13,499 bases of DNA, taken from contig JAISAN010000098.1 of assembly GCA_031266635.1 (NCBI GenBank), positions 1-13,499 on the forward strand, read 5' to 3'. Every line of letters begins with the position of its first letter. The first letter of the stretch is position 1. The notes below the pieces were generated by a model. It did not search any database. It was not told the DNA's origin and saw nothing but the letters and a program-made list of their open reading frames with translations. Of the stretch, positions 1 to 6,841 are shown piece by piece. The translations under genes were made by a program, and so were the position numbers. This DNA is from Treponema sp. GTDB taxonomy: Bacteria > Spirochaetota > Spirochaetia > Treponematales > Breznakiellaceae.

Positions 1-1782
1 CCCCGGTTTATGCCTGGGGAAACCGTGCCGGTACTGCGCCTGGGGCGGGAGGATTCCAGCCCCCTGGCGGCCCAGTTCCCCATCGATGAACTGCGGGACC
101 AGGCCGGGGCTATCGGCGCCGTCACGGGGGTCCCCGACCGGGTGGACGATATCCTGCGGCGGGGCCGGCTTTTTTATTACTTCGACGGCCATTTGATTCC
201 CTCCCTGGCCCCGGCCTCTCTCCTGGTTGCCGGGGACAAGCCCCGGGAACTGGACTACGCCAATGGCCGGCTCTACTGGGGAGACAGCGTCCTACCCGTG
301 GACCGGCAGGGAAACCTGATTCTCCACTTTAGGGGGGACCTGGACCGCTACGTGCCCTACGATTTTTGGGAAATTCTGGAAAGCGCGGAGGCCCACCTGT
401 CGGGGGGAAGTCCCAGTCTGCCGCCGGAAGACTTTAAGGACAAGTACGTGTTCTTTGGGCTCTACGCCCCGGGACTTTTTGATATTTTCAGCACCCCCAT
501 CTCCGCGGTTTATCCCGGGGTGGGGATGCACATTACCATGATGGACAACCTGCTTTCCGGGGATTTTATCCGGGAAAGCCCCCGCTGGCTGGACCTGCTT
601 ATCCTTTTTGCCGCGGCCCTGCTTATTACCATGCTTTCCCTCTTTCCGGGCCGCATCCCCGTGTCCCTGGGGGTGACGATCTTCGCCCTGGTCCTGGTTC
701 TCGGCCTGGGCCTGGCCTGTTACCAGTTCGGCAATTTCTGGCTCCCCATGGCGGCTCCCATCGTTACGATTGTCCTGGCCTTTTTGACTTCCACGGTCTA
801 CAACTACGCCACCGAAGGGAGCCAGAAACGGTTTATCAAGTCCGCCTTCTCCCGTTACCTTTCCCCCAAGGTCATTGACCAGATCATTGCCGATCCTTCC
901 CAGCTTAACCTGGGCGGGGAGAAGCGGGAGATGACCGCCATCTTTACCGATATCCGCAGTTTTTCTACGATTTCCGAAGCCCTGGGGGATCCAAGTAAAC
1001 TGGTGGAACTGCTCAACTTTTACCTGACCCGGATGAGCGATATTGTGCTGCAAAACGGGGGGACCATCGACAAGTACGAGGGGGACGCGATTATCGCCTT
1101 TTTCGGGGCCCCGGTGTATATGGAAGATCACGCCCGCAGGGCCTGCCGTTCCGCGGTCCTCATGCATAAGGCCGAAGTGGAGATTAACCGGGAGGCGGTT
1201 GAACGGGGGCTCATCACCCCAGAGGTGGTGGCCGCTTTGGTCCGCAAGAACATCCTGAAAAGTAATGACGATCCCAATCCCCTGTTTACCCGCCTGGGGG
1301 TCAACACCGGGGACATGGTGGTGGGCAACATGGGGACCCCTAACAAAATGGACTACACTATCATGGGGGACGCGGTGAACCTGGCGGCCCGGCTTGAGGG
1401 AATCAACAAGCAGTACAATACCGGGGGTATCCTGGCAAGCGAATACACCAGGGCGAAGCTGGGGGACGAATTTATTCTGCGGCCCCTCAGCAGGGTGCGG
1501 GTAGTAGGGAAAAGTATTCCCATCAGGCTTTACGAGATTCTGGATCTGGCGGAGGGGGCCTCCCCGGGGCTTGTGGAGGCGGTGGAGAAATGGGCCTCCG
1601 CCTTTAAGGCCTATGAGGGCCGTAACTTCGCGGCGGCGGGAAATGTTTTTAAGGCAATCTGTCAGAAAAACCCCGAAGACCGGGTTGCCCGGCTCTACCT
1701 TGACCGCTGCGCGGCGTACCTGAAGTCCCCGCCGCCGGAGGATAAGTGGGAAGACGGGGTGGATAATTTGACTGAAAAGTGA
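1..1782 (+). CDS. CHASE2-domain class III adenylate cyclase, 5' end outside window
   Basis: The frame is open to base 1, so the true start and first membrane segment lie upstream. Numbering runs from the Met at base 10. Residues 1 to about 185 match the C-terminal half of a CHASE2 extracytoplasmic sensor. Three membrane helices follow (about 194-212, 217-240, 245-265), then a class III cyclase domain (about 300-515). Visible catalytic features are metal-binding D314 (FTDIRS) and D359 (EGDAII), K355 before the second metal site, D448 in MDYT, and N457 and R461 in VNLAARLE. The Lys/Asp pair is typical of ATP rather than GTP use, so cAMP is the expected product. A TPR-like helical tail follows (about 525-575). 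The ligand sensed is unknown. The stop lies 84 bp before the SH3 gene. All key residues are present, so the domain should be active. Confidence 0.93.
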   Translation, partial: PRFMPGETVPVLRLGREDSSPLAAQFPIDELRDQAGAIGAVTGVPDRVDDILRRGRLFYYFDGHLIPSLAPASLLVAGDKPRELDYANGRLYWGDSVLPVDRQGNLILHFRGDLDRYVPYDFWEILESAEAHLSGGSPSLPPEDFKDKYVFFGLYAPGLFDIFSTPISAVYPGVGMHITMMDNLLSGDFIRESPRWLDLLILFAAALLITMLSLFPGRIPVSLGVTIFALVLVLGLGLACYQFGNFWLPMAAPIVTIVLAFLTSTVYNYATEGSQKRFIKSAFSRYLSPKVIDQIIADPSQLNLGGEKREMTAIFTDIRSFSTISEALGDPSKLVELLNFYLTRMSDIVLQNGGTIDKYEGDAIIAFFGAPVYMEDHARRACRSAVLMHKAEVEINREAVERGLITPEVVAALVRKNILKSNDDPNPLFTRLGVNTGDMVVGNMGTPNKMDYTIMGDAVNLAARLEGINKQYNTGGILASEYTRAKLGDEFILRPLSRVRVVGKSIPIRLYEILDLAEGASPGLVEAVEKWASAFKAYEGRNFAAAGNVFKAICQKNPEDRVARLYLDRCAAYLKSPPPEDKWEDGVDNLTEK

Positions 1783-1783
1783 G

Positions 1784-1844
1784 CTTGTTCCAATGGATGC
1801 GGCGGTCCTAAGGGGGCCGCTGAAAAACCGGGTTGTTGAACAAG
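1784..1844 (+). other. Nested inverted repeats between cyclase and SH3 genes
   Basis: An outer 7-bp inverted repeat CTTGTTC (1784-1790) / GAACAAG (1838-1844) encloses a second stem at 1802-1808 / 1814-1820, which has one G-U pair and loop TAAGG. There is no T tract after either stem, so a classical intrinsic terminator is not supported. It could be a structured leader of the downstream SH3-protease operon or a Rho-dependent boundary. Folded as a whole it does not make a tRNA. Confidence 0.35.
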
Positions 1845-1866
1845 TCCAATATCGAGGAGGTTTAAA

Positions 1867-2337
1867 TTGAAACGTGGAATGATTCTAACGTGTATGACTT
1901 TGCTGCTGGCATCCGCCGCCTTTGCCCAGATTAGGGCGGGGCAGACGGTTTATGTAACGGCCAAGTCTTTGCCGGTTAAATCGGGGACTGGGTTTTTTGC
2001 CCGGACCCTGGGAACCCTGAATTACGGGGACCCGGTAACCGTGGTCCGGCTGAACGGGAAATGGGCCGAGGTCCGGTCCGGCTCTCCCCAAATTACCGGC
2101 TGGGTTGCCCAGACCAACCTTAGTACCAAGCGGGTTACCGTCTCCGGAGGAACTTCCGCCTCTTCCAAAGAAGTGGCGATGGCGGGGAAAGGTTTTACCG
2201 AGGAAGTGGAGCGTGCGTACAAAGAAAACCACACTGTGGACTATAGAGCCGTGGACGCTATGGAAATCGAGACGGTGAGTGATGATGAATTGCTTGCTTT
2301 TATCAGGGAAGGCCGTCTTTCTATGGGGGATGAATAA
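1867..2337 (+). CDS. Secreted SH3-domain protein
   Basis: I chose the TTG at 1867 because AGGAGG (1855-1860) lies 6 nt upstream and this start gives a full signal peptide (MKRG, a hydrophobic run, then AFA before Q21). A Met four codons further in is the alternative. After cleavage, residues 22 to about 90 form a bacterial SH3 (SH3b) domain, with the KSLPVKSGTG strand pattern and a GKWAEVRS..TGWV core. Such domains usually bind peptidoglycan or other envelope partners. The rest is a charged linker and a helical acidic tail with no known motif. Its stop codon directly abuts the start of the M48 protease gene, so the two are probably translated as a coupled pair and may act together in the periplasm. 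The partner idea is inference. Confidence 0.8.
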   Translation: MKRGMILTCMTLLLASAAFAQIRAGQTVYVTAKSLPVKSGTGFFARTLGTLNYGDPVTVVRLNGKWAEVRSGSPQITGWVAQTNLSTKRVTVSGGTSASSKEVAMAGKGFTEEVERAYKENHTVDYRAVDAMEIETVSDDELLAFIREGRLSMGDE

Positions 2338-3288
2338 ATGCGAACCAGTAAATTCAGGGGCGGCTCCCGCGCAGCCTTTCTTAAAGCCGGAGCGGTATTT
2401 TTTCTTATCATTTTTGGGGTTGGTTTTTTATGCTGGTCCTGTGAATCCCTGGCGGATGTTACCAGTACGGGGGCGCAGATCGCCGGGGCTCTGGGGGTTA
2501 TTGACGAGGCAACAACAAATACCATCGTCAAATCCAGCGATGCCTTTGGCCGGGCTTGGGAAGATATCACGCCGGAGGAGGAATACTACATTGGCCGCGC
2601 GGTGGCGGCTAATATTTTTGACCGCTATACTTCTTGGAACGGCAGTCCCGCCCTTGCCAAGTATCTGAACGAGATCTGCAAGACCATCGTGATCAATTCT
2701 CCCCGGCCGGAGATCTTTGCGGGTTACCATGTGGCGATTCTGGACAGCGCCGAGATCAACGCCTTTGCTACTTCCGGCGGGCATATCCTGGTTACCCGGG
2801 GGCTTATCGCCTGCGCCGATTCCGAGGATGCCCTGGCGGCGGTTATCGCCCATGAGATTGGCCACATCCAATTACAGCACAGCATTAAGGCTATTCAAAA
2901 CAGCCGGCTTGTTGACGCCCTGCTGATCACCGGGACCTCCGTGGCGGGGGCCCTGGGCAACGATGACATAAAGGAATTGGCCGGCATCATGGATGAATCG
3001 GTAAACGACATCATCAGCACCCTCATCGAAAAGGGTTATTCCAGGGATATGGAATTCGATGCCGATACCGCCGCCCTGGCCCTGCTGGCCGCCGCGGGTT
3101 ATGAGCCCTCCAGCCTGATTAGCATGCTTCGGCTTTTGGATCAAAACCAGGGGACCCGTTCTTCCGGCCTTGCCAAGACTCACCCCAGCCCGGCCCAGCG
3201 GATAACAAACGCGGAAGGGGCGCTGGCCAAATTCAAGGTCCCGGATACCCGTTCTTACCGCACGGAAAGGTACAGCCGGATTAGATAG
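2338..3288 (+). CDS. M48-family membrane-anchored metalloprotease
   Basis: This is a 316-residue protein with an N-terminal hydrophobic segment (about 14-34) holding Cys32 and Cys35. Either could be a relaxed spirochaetal lipobox cysteine, or the segment could be a plain membrane anchor. The catalytic domain has HEIGH at 172-176, so the zinc ligands are H172 and H176 with E173 catalytic. E239 in EFDAD is the likely third ligand. A THPSP motif near residue 281 is typical of the BepA/LoiP/M48 C-terminal lobe, whose members trim or quality-control envelope proteins. The start codon follows the SH3 gene stop with no gap. The TAG stop (3286-3288) is the end of a 7-bp direct repeat flanking an inserted hairpin element, so the element sits directly behind the gene without altering the protein. 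Confidence 0.9.
   Translation: MRTSKFRGGSRAAFLKAGAVFFLIIFGVGFLCWSCESLADVTSTGAQIAGALGVIDEATTNTIVKSSDAFGRAWEDITPEEEYYIGRAVAANIFDRYTSWNGSPALAKYLNEICKTIVINSPRPEIFAGYHVAILDSAEINAFATSGGHILVTRGLIACADSEDALAAVIAHEIGHIQLQHSIKAIQNSRLVDALLITGTSVAGALGNDDIKELAGIMDESVNDIISTLIEKGYSRDMEFDADTAALALLAAAGYEPSSLISMLRLLDQNQGTRSSGLAKTHPSPAQRITNAEGALAKFKVPDTRSYRTERYSRIR
3282..3288. repeat. Target-site duplication, left, copy 1 (TAGATAG)
   Basis: This 7-bp sequence is repeated exactly at 3408-3414 on the other side of the hairpin element. Its last three bases are the protease stop codon. Confidence 0.65.
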
Positions 3289-3407
3289 ACTCTGTCCATA
3301 ATGTAGACACATTATGGACAGATTTCCCTAAAAAACGCATTTTTGCAGCCCTTAGGCGAAAAAACGCAGGGTCTGTCCGCAAAGTAACCGACTTTGCGGA
3401 CAGACAC
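3289..3407 (+). mobile_element. Hairpin-rich MITE-like element, copy 1 (119 bp)
   Basis: Outer ends are ACTCTGTCC and, reverse complemented, GTGTCTGTCC. Near the gene lies hairpin B, with a 14-bp perfect stem (3291-3304 / 3309-3322, loop AGAC). At the far end is hairpin A, a 15-bp perfect stem (3371-3385 / 3391-3405, loop AACCG). The 46 bp between them carry an imperfect A/T-rich stem. The element has no coding capacity. It is flanked by the direct repeat TAGATAG and is homologous to 8212-8319 in the opposite orientation. Possible roles are a mobile passenger moved by an unlinked transposase, or a 3' mRNA structure for the protease transcript. There is no U tract, so it is not a standard terminator. 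Confidence 0.7.
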
Positions 3408-3414
3408 TAGATAG
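3408..3414. repeat. Target-site duplication, right, copy 1 (TAGATAG)
   Basis: Exact copy of the 7 bp at 3282-3288, bounding the hairpin element on its far side. Confidence 0.65.
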
Positions 3415-3465
3415 GGGGCGGAGGAAAGGTCCGGTTCCGCGCCGGGCCCTAAAAATTGAGGCCCT

Positions 3466-4272
3466 ATGATTATCAGCGCAAGCCGGCGCACCGACATTCC
3501 CGCCTTTCAGGGTGAATGGTTTATGGATTGCCTGCGGGCCGGCGAAGTGTTTGTCAGGAATCCGGTAAACGGGACCCAGGTAAGCCGGATCGATCTTTCC
3601 CCGGAAGCGGTGGATTGTTTTGTGTTCTGGACCAAAAACCCCGCCCCCTTTCTGCGTTTCCTGGACGAGCTTGACGGGCGGGGATACCCTTACTACTTTC
3701 AGTTTACCCTTACCCCCTATGGCCGGGACCTGGAGCCGAATTTACCGGAAAAACAGGCCCTGATAGATACCTTCTGCCGGTTGTCGGAACGGATCGGCAG
3801 GGAGCGGGTACTGTGGCGCTATGATCCTATCGCGCTAAATCCCCGGTACGGCTGTTCGTACCACGCAGAACAGTTTGAAAAATTCTGCCGGGCCCTGGAG
3901 GGGAAAACAGAAAAATGCGTTATTAGTTTTATCGACAGCTACGGTTTTTTAAAAAAGAATTTTGAGGAATTGGGGATACGGGAGCTGGCCGCCGAAGAGA
4001 TTACCGGGATCGCCGAAATACTACAGCCGACGGCGGAAAAATACGGTCTGGCCCTGGCCTCCTGCTGCGAAAAGGCGGATCTTGCCCGGTATAACATCGG
4101 CAGGAACCGGTGTGTTGACGCGGAACTGATCAACCGGGTCTTCGGCCTGAATTTAGGTTCCCGGAAAGACCCCGGTCAGCGGGCGTACTGCGGCTGCCAT
4201 GTCAGCCGGGACATCGGAACCTACCGCACCTGCCTTCACGGCTGCCGCTACTGTTACGCCGCCCGGCCCTAA
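3466..4272 (+). CDS. DUF1848 family protein with C-terminal Fe-S type cysteine cluster
   Basis: The 268-residue protein starts MIISASRRTDIPAF, the family's usual N-terminus, which fixes the start at 3466. A weak GAGG lies at 3458-3461. The body has the family pattern of FWTKNP (about 54-59), LWRYDPI (about 121-127) and a region rich in conserved aromatic residues. The C-terminus holds C242, C244, C256, C260 and C263. The last three form CX3CX2C, the spacing radical SAM enzymes use for a 4Fe-4S cluster, but placed at the end of the protein instead of the start. The reaction is unknown, and a radical SAM-like role is inference from the cysteine spacing. The gene converges on the MscS gene, with stop codons overlapping by four bases (4269-4272), so neither has room for its own terminator. 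Confidence 0.88.
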   Translation: MIISASRRTDIPAFQGEWFMDCLRAGEVFVRNPVNGTQVSRIDLSPEAVDCFVFWTKNPAPFLRFLDELDGRGYPYYFQFTLTPYGRDLEPNLPEKQALIDTFCRLSERIGRERVLWRYDPIALNPRYGCSYHAEQFEKFCRALEGKTEKCVISFIDSYGFLKKNFEELGIRELAAEEITGIAEILQPTAEKYGLALASCCEKADLARYNIGRNRCVDAELINRVFGLNLGSRKDPGQRAYCGCHVSRDIGTYRTCLHGCRYCYAARP

Positions 4273-5768
4273 TCGGATTCCGGGGCATCGGCCTTCGCGC
4301 TGATTCTGCGCCGGGGGGCGGGCTTGTCCTCTTTTGGGGGAGGAAAGATCCGCGCGGGGTCCTGGTAAGGGATGTTGCTCCGGTACTCCGGGGCGGTCAT
4401 GTCAAGACCCGCGGCGTGGAAGCCGTTTTGTATGTTCTGGTACAATTCCGAATAGATCCGGGGCACCAGGTCCACTTCTTTAGTATAACAGTTTATCTGA
4501 TAGCGGGCGTAAAAATCGTCCATGGCGGTTTGCAGCACAAAGGGCTGGGGTTTTTTCAGGACATGGGAAGTGGCCAGGGCCGCGTTGATAAGGATTTCGT
4601 GTATGGTCTGCCAGGGGGTCGCATAGCCGAAGGTAATACCAGCATAAAGAACAAGCCCTTCCTCATCCTCATCAAAGGAGGTGTGGTAGTTAACAACGCT
4701 GCTGTTTAGGATCATCATGTTAGGAAAAGTAACGTATTCGTTTTTATGGGTTTTAAGGCGGATCACCATAAGGGTCTTTTCCACCACGAATCCCGTAACA
4801 TCGTTGATCTTTATCCGGTCCCCGATTTTGAAGGGGCGCATATAGGTAACTACCAGCCCCGCTACCAGGTTTCCGCTGGCGGACCTGGAACCCAGGGAAA
4901 AGATAATCCCCACCAGCACCGATACCCCCTGGAATATCCGGGAATCCGATCCAGGGAGGTAGGGGTAAATAATCGCCACGGTAAACGCGAAAAGCAGGAC
5001 CCGCAGAATATTGAAGGTGGGATTCGCCCAGTCGGCGTAAAAACCGGGAATTACCAGTTTTCCCCTTTCAATCTGAATTGTTAAAAATTTAAGGCCCCGC
5101 AGGGCGTAGCGGGTGACTATGATGATCACGACGATGGTGATAAGGTTAGGGATATATTCGATGGTTCCAATGATGATGTTTCTAAAGGGGGTAAAGATGT
5201 AGCCGAACAGGGTGGCGGCCAGGTCCCGTGTATGGGGGAAAAGGCTGAACACCAGAGGTATGGTGAATAAAAGCTGAAAAACAGTAACGATGTATTTAAT
5301 AATTTTAATGCCAAAGACGGCAAGGCTGATGATCTGCTTGGTACTGAGGAGCCTGATTTTTTTTATCATGAAGGGCTTAATCTTGCCGCCAAGGCGTTCA
5401 ATCACCTTTTTGGTAATAACCCTGAAAATATGACGCCAGAAGATCCAGATGATCAGGGCCTGCAGCGCGATGATCCCCAGGGCTATGCCCAGCCGCCCGG
5501 CATAGCTTCCCAGGGTTTCCCCCTGCAGGATTCTGCCTTCGATCCCATCAATAAAACCGGCCAGGGTATTGATGGCCTCCTCCGTACCGGCCAGGGCATC
5601 CCCGGGAATATCCTCCAGGTTATCCGGCAGGGCTTCAACGGGGCCGCTGGGTTCCGGGGAAGGAAGGGCGCTTTCACCCGCCGGGGCATCCTGGGCGCAC
5701 AAGGGGGCGGGGACGAACAAGGCCAGGGCCAAAACGATCAGTAAGGGCATCTGGAAAAAGGGTTTCAT
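4269..5768 (-). CDS. MscS-family mechanosensitive ion channel
   Basis: The start at 5768 is preferred over the in-frame Met at 5846. It has AGAGAGG five bases upstream and gives a clean signal peptide (about residues 1-25, cleavage near LCA-Q), for a 499-residue product. A periplasmic linker (about 26-88) precedes several membrane helices (about 92-112, 145-177, 195-220, 254-272). The pore-lining helix and beta-domain follow: residues 281-318 carry the GIIFSLGSRSASGN stretch with small residues for packing, then MRPFKIGDRI and VTFPN (346-350). The C-terminal cytoplasmic domain (about 370-465) is followed by a basic tail. The role is release of osmolytes on hypo-osmotic shock. The length with the extra N-terminal helices is like the larger MscS paralogues. 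A hairpin overlaps the ribosome binding site. Confidence 0.93.
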   Translation of the reverse strand: MKPFFQMPLLIVLALALFVPAPLCAQDAPAGESALPSPEPSGPVEALPDNLEDIPGDALAGTEEAINTLAGFIDGIEGRILQGETLGSYAGRLGIALGIIALQALIIWIFWRHIFRVITKKVIERLGGKIKPFMIKKIRLLSTKQIISLAVFGIKIIKYIVTVFQLLFTIPLVFSLFPHTRDLAATLFGYIFTPFRNIIIGTIEYIPNLITIVVIIIVTRYALRGLKFLTIQIERGKLVIPGFYADWANPTFNILRVLLFAFTVAIIYPYLPGSDSRIFQGVSVLVGIIFSLGSRSASGNLVAGLVVTYMRPFKIGDRIKINDVTGFVVEKTLMVIRLKTHKNEYVTFPNMMILNSSVVNYHTSFDEDEEGLVLYAGITFGYATPWQTIHEILINAALATSHVLKKPQPFVLQTAMDDFYARYQINCYTKEVDLVPRIYSELYQNIQNGFHAAGLDMTAPEYRSNIPYQDPARIFPPPKEDKPAPRRRISAKADAPESD

Positions 5769-5790
5769 AAGATCCTCTCTTTTGGATCTT
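5769..5790 (-). promoter_or_regulatory. Hairpin overlapping the MscS ribosome binding site
   Basis: A perfect 7-bp inverted repeat (5769-5775 AAGATCC / 5784-5790 GGATCTT) with an 8-base loop ends directly next to the ATG on the minus strand. The AGAGAGG ribosome binding site (5774-5780) falls partly in the loop and partly in the 3' arm, so folding could limit initiation. Function is inferred from position only. Confidence 0.45.
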
Positions 5791-6152
5791 ACAATACTCC
5801 TTTTTGCGGGTTTATAACAGACCGGCAATCCCGCCAGCCAAGGCATCGGCGATTGTTCCTTTTAAGTCATTTTTGCGCATTTTTTGCTTTTCAATTGCGC
5901 CGTAAAACGGCGCTTTTGCCGCAAAAAACTCAGGCTTCAAGGCAACCGCGGGTTGCCAAGGTTCCGCCAAGGCCGCCTACGGCGGCCGCGCTCCCTTCCC
6001 TCCGCTGGGGCAGCCGGAGGCTGCCGCGCTTCGGGAACGCACGCCCCTCCTATTCCTTGCGCCCAAGAGGGTTTTCGCCCTTCGGGCCAGGCCCCCTCAA
6101 CGAAAGTAAACGCCCTGCCGCGCTGACAAACGCGCAGAAGCCCGGGCTGCCG
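5791..6152. repeat. GC-rich non-coding region with a series of 7-3-7 hairpins
   Basis: No convincing gene is seen here. Four perfect hairpins share the same geometry of 7-bp arms and 3-base loops: 5897-5913 (GCGCCGT/ACGGCGC), 5941-5957 (GGCAACC/GGTTGCC), 5971-5987 (GGCCGCC/GGCGGCC) and 6009-6025 (GGCAGCC/GGCTGCC). A smaller one is at 6077-6087 (GCCC TTC GGGC). Plus-strand frames stay open because the DNA is GC-rich and stop-poor. Their predicted products are low-complexity Pro/Arg/Ser-rich and lack a convincing start signal, so I read this as a repeat region. It abuts and partly supplies the 3' end of the RelE gene. Confidence 0.55.
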
Positions 6153-6515
6153 TTAGGCCATTAAATTGCCGCGTAAACAGGACTGTGCGGCGCCCCTTTT
6201 CACTATTTTCTTTTTTATTATTCTTTGTCCAATAATTTTGTAGATTTCCATCTTATCTCTTTTTCCTATACCCCATATTTCTATTATTTCTATTGCGTCT
6301 TTTTTTATTCTATAAACAATCCTATATGCCTTCTTTACTACATATATTTTATAATACCCAGTCAAATCTATATTGTTTTTATTTCCCAGCGCTTCACCAA
6401 GAAATGGATTCTCTTTTAATTTATCAATCTTTTCATTAACTTGTTTTTTTATGCTTCCATCAAGAGATCTATAATCTTCAGCGGCTTCAGGAATAAATTG
6501 AATCTCAAAATTCAT
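6153..6515 (-). CDS. relE: RelE/ParE-superfamily toxin with extended C-terminus
   Basis: The start at 6515 gives MNFEIQF and overlaps the antitoxin stop as ATGA, the usual coupled arrangement. An in-frame Met at 6539 lies inside the antitoxin gene and is unlikely. Residues 1 to about 100 show the RelE fold pattern: a helical N-terminal half (AAEDYRSLDGSIKKQVNEKI), then YYKIYVVKKAYRIVYRI, then IEIIEIWGIGKRDKMEIYK. Such toxins cleave mRNA on the ribosome. Typical family members end near this last motif at about 85-95 residues, but this one runs to 120. The last 14 residues or so (from about R107) are encoded in GC-rich DNA unlike the AT-rich body, as if the original stop was lost at a junction. 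The tail may be neutral or may affect activity. The stop is inside GCCTAAC. Confidence 0.85.
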   Translation of the reverse strand: MNFEIQFIPEAAEDYRSLDGSIKKQVNEKIDKLKENPFLGEALGNKNNIDLTGYYKIYVVKKAYRIVYRIKKDAIEIIEIWGIGKRDKMEIYKIIGQRIIKKKIVKRGAAQSCLRGNLMA

Positions 6516-6787
6516 ATTTCTTCCCTGATTTTTTCCCATGAAATATTATTCTTGGGGTCATATTTTCCCGATCTTTTTTCCACCATGTTTTTTATCTCAA
6601 ATTGTTCAAATATTTCTTCAATATTTTTTAAATATTCATATTCATCATAAGAAAGCAAGACCGCTTCCATGTTATTATTTTTTAATATATATACCGCCTT
6701 GCCGGAATCCGACAATTCCCGAACGGTCTGGGTAAGTTCTTTTTGAAGCCGGGTTATGGGAACCATTTGTTTAGTTTCTACTAACAT
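6512..6787 (-). CDS. Phd/YefM-type antitoxin
   Basis: The product is 91 residues long. The start at 6787 is supported by AAGGAG (6794-6799) six bases upstream. The Met at 6811 lies inside the operator and is rejected. The N-terminal half (ITRLQKELTQTVRELSDSGKAVYILKNNNMEAVLLSYDEYEYL) is the Phd/YefM DNA-binding fold, with the characteristic ILKNN..EAVLLS strand. The C-terminal half is charged and probably wraps the toxin. It should neutralise RelE and, with it, repress its own promoter through the palindrome at 6806-6825. The gene is strongly AT-rich compared with the surrounding chromosomal genes, consistent with acquisition by transfer. Confidence 0.9.
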   Translation of the reverse strand: MLVETKQMVPITRLQKELTQTVRELSDSGKAVYILKNNNMEAVLLSYDEYEYLKNIEEIFEQFEIKNMVEKRSGKYDPKNNISWEKIREEI

Positions 6788-6805
6788 ATATTTCTCCTTG
6801 CTAAT

Positions 6806-6841
6806 ATACATAGTATAATATGTATTTTATTATAATGTCAA
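6806..6841 (-). promoter_or_regulatory. Antitoxin-toxin promoter with -10 box inside an operator palindrome
   Basis: Read on the minus strand, TTGACA (6836-6841) and TTATAC (6813-6818) are separated by exactly 17 bases. The -10 hexamer is the 6-base centre of a perfect palindrome ATACATA / TATGTAT (6806-6812 and 6819-6825). This is the arrangement expected for autorepression by a Phd/YefM-RelE complex. The leader to the ribosome binding site is very short. Confidence 0.7.

Noticed and set aside
292..1167. Minus-strand open frame of 291 codons
   Set aside because: Antisense to the cyclase, with low-complexity Gly/Pro/His/Lys composition and no family match.
1784..1844. Cloverleaf-like folding between cyclase and SH3 genes considered as a tRNA
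   Set aside because: It is too short, has no T-arm consensus, and its outer stem is not of acceptor type.
5853..6164. Open frame of 103 codons on the plus strand (and an overlapping one of 80)
   Set aside because: It spans the GC-rich hairpin series, its product is low-complexity, it has no clear ribosome binding site, and it matches no family I know.
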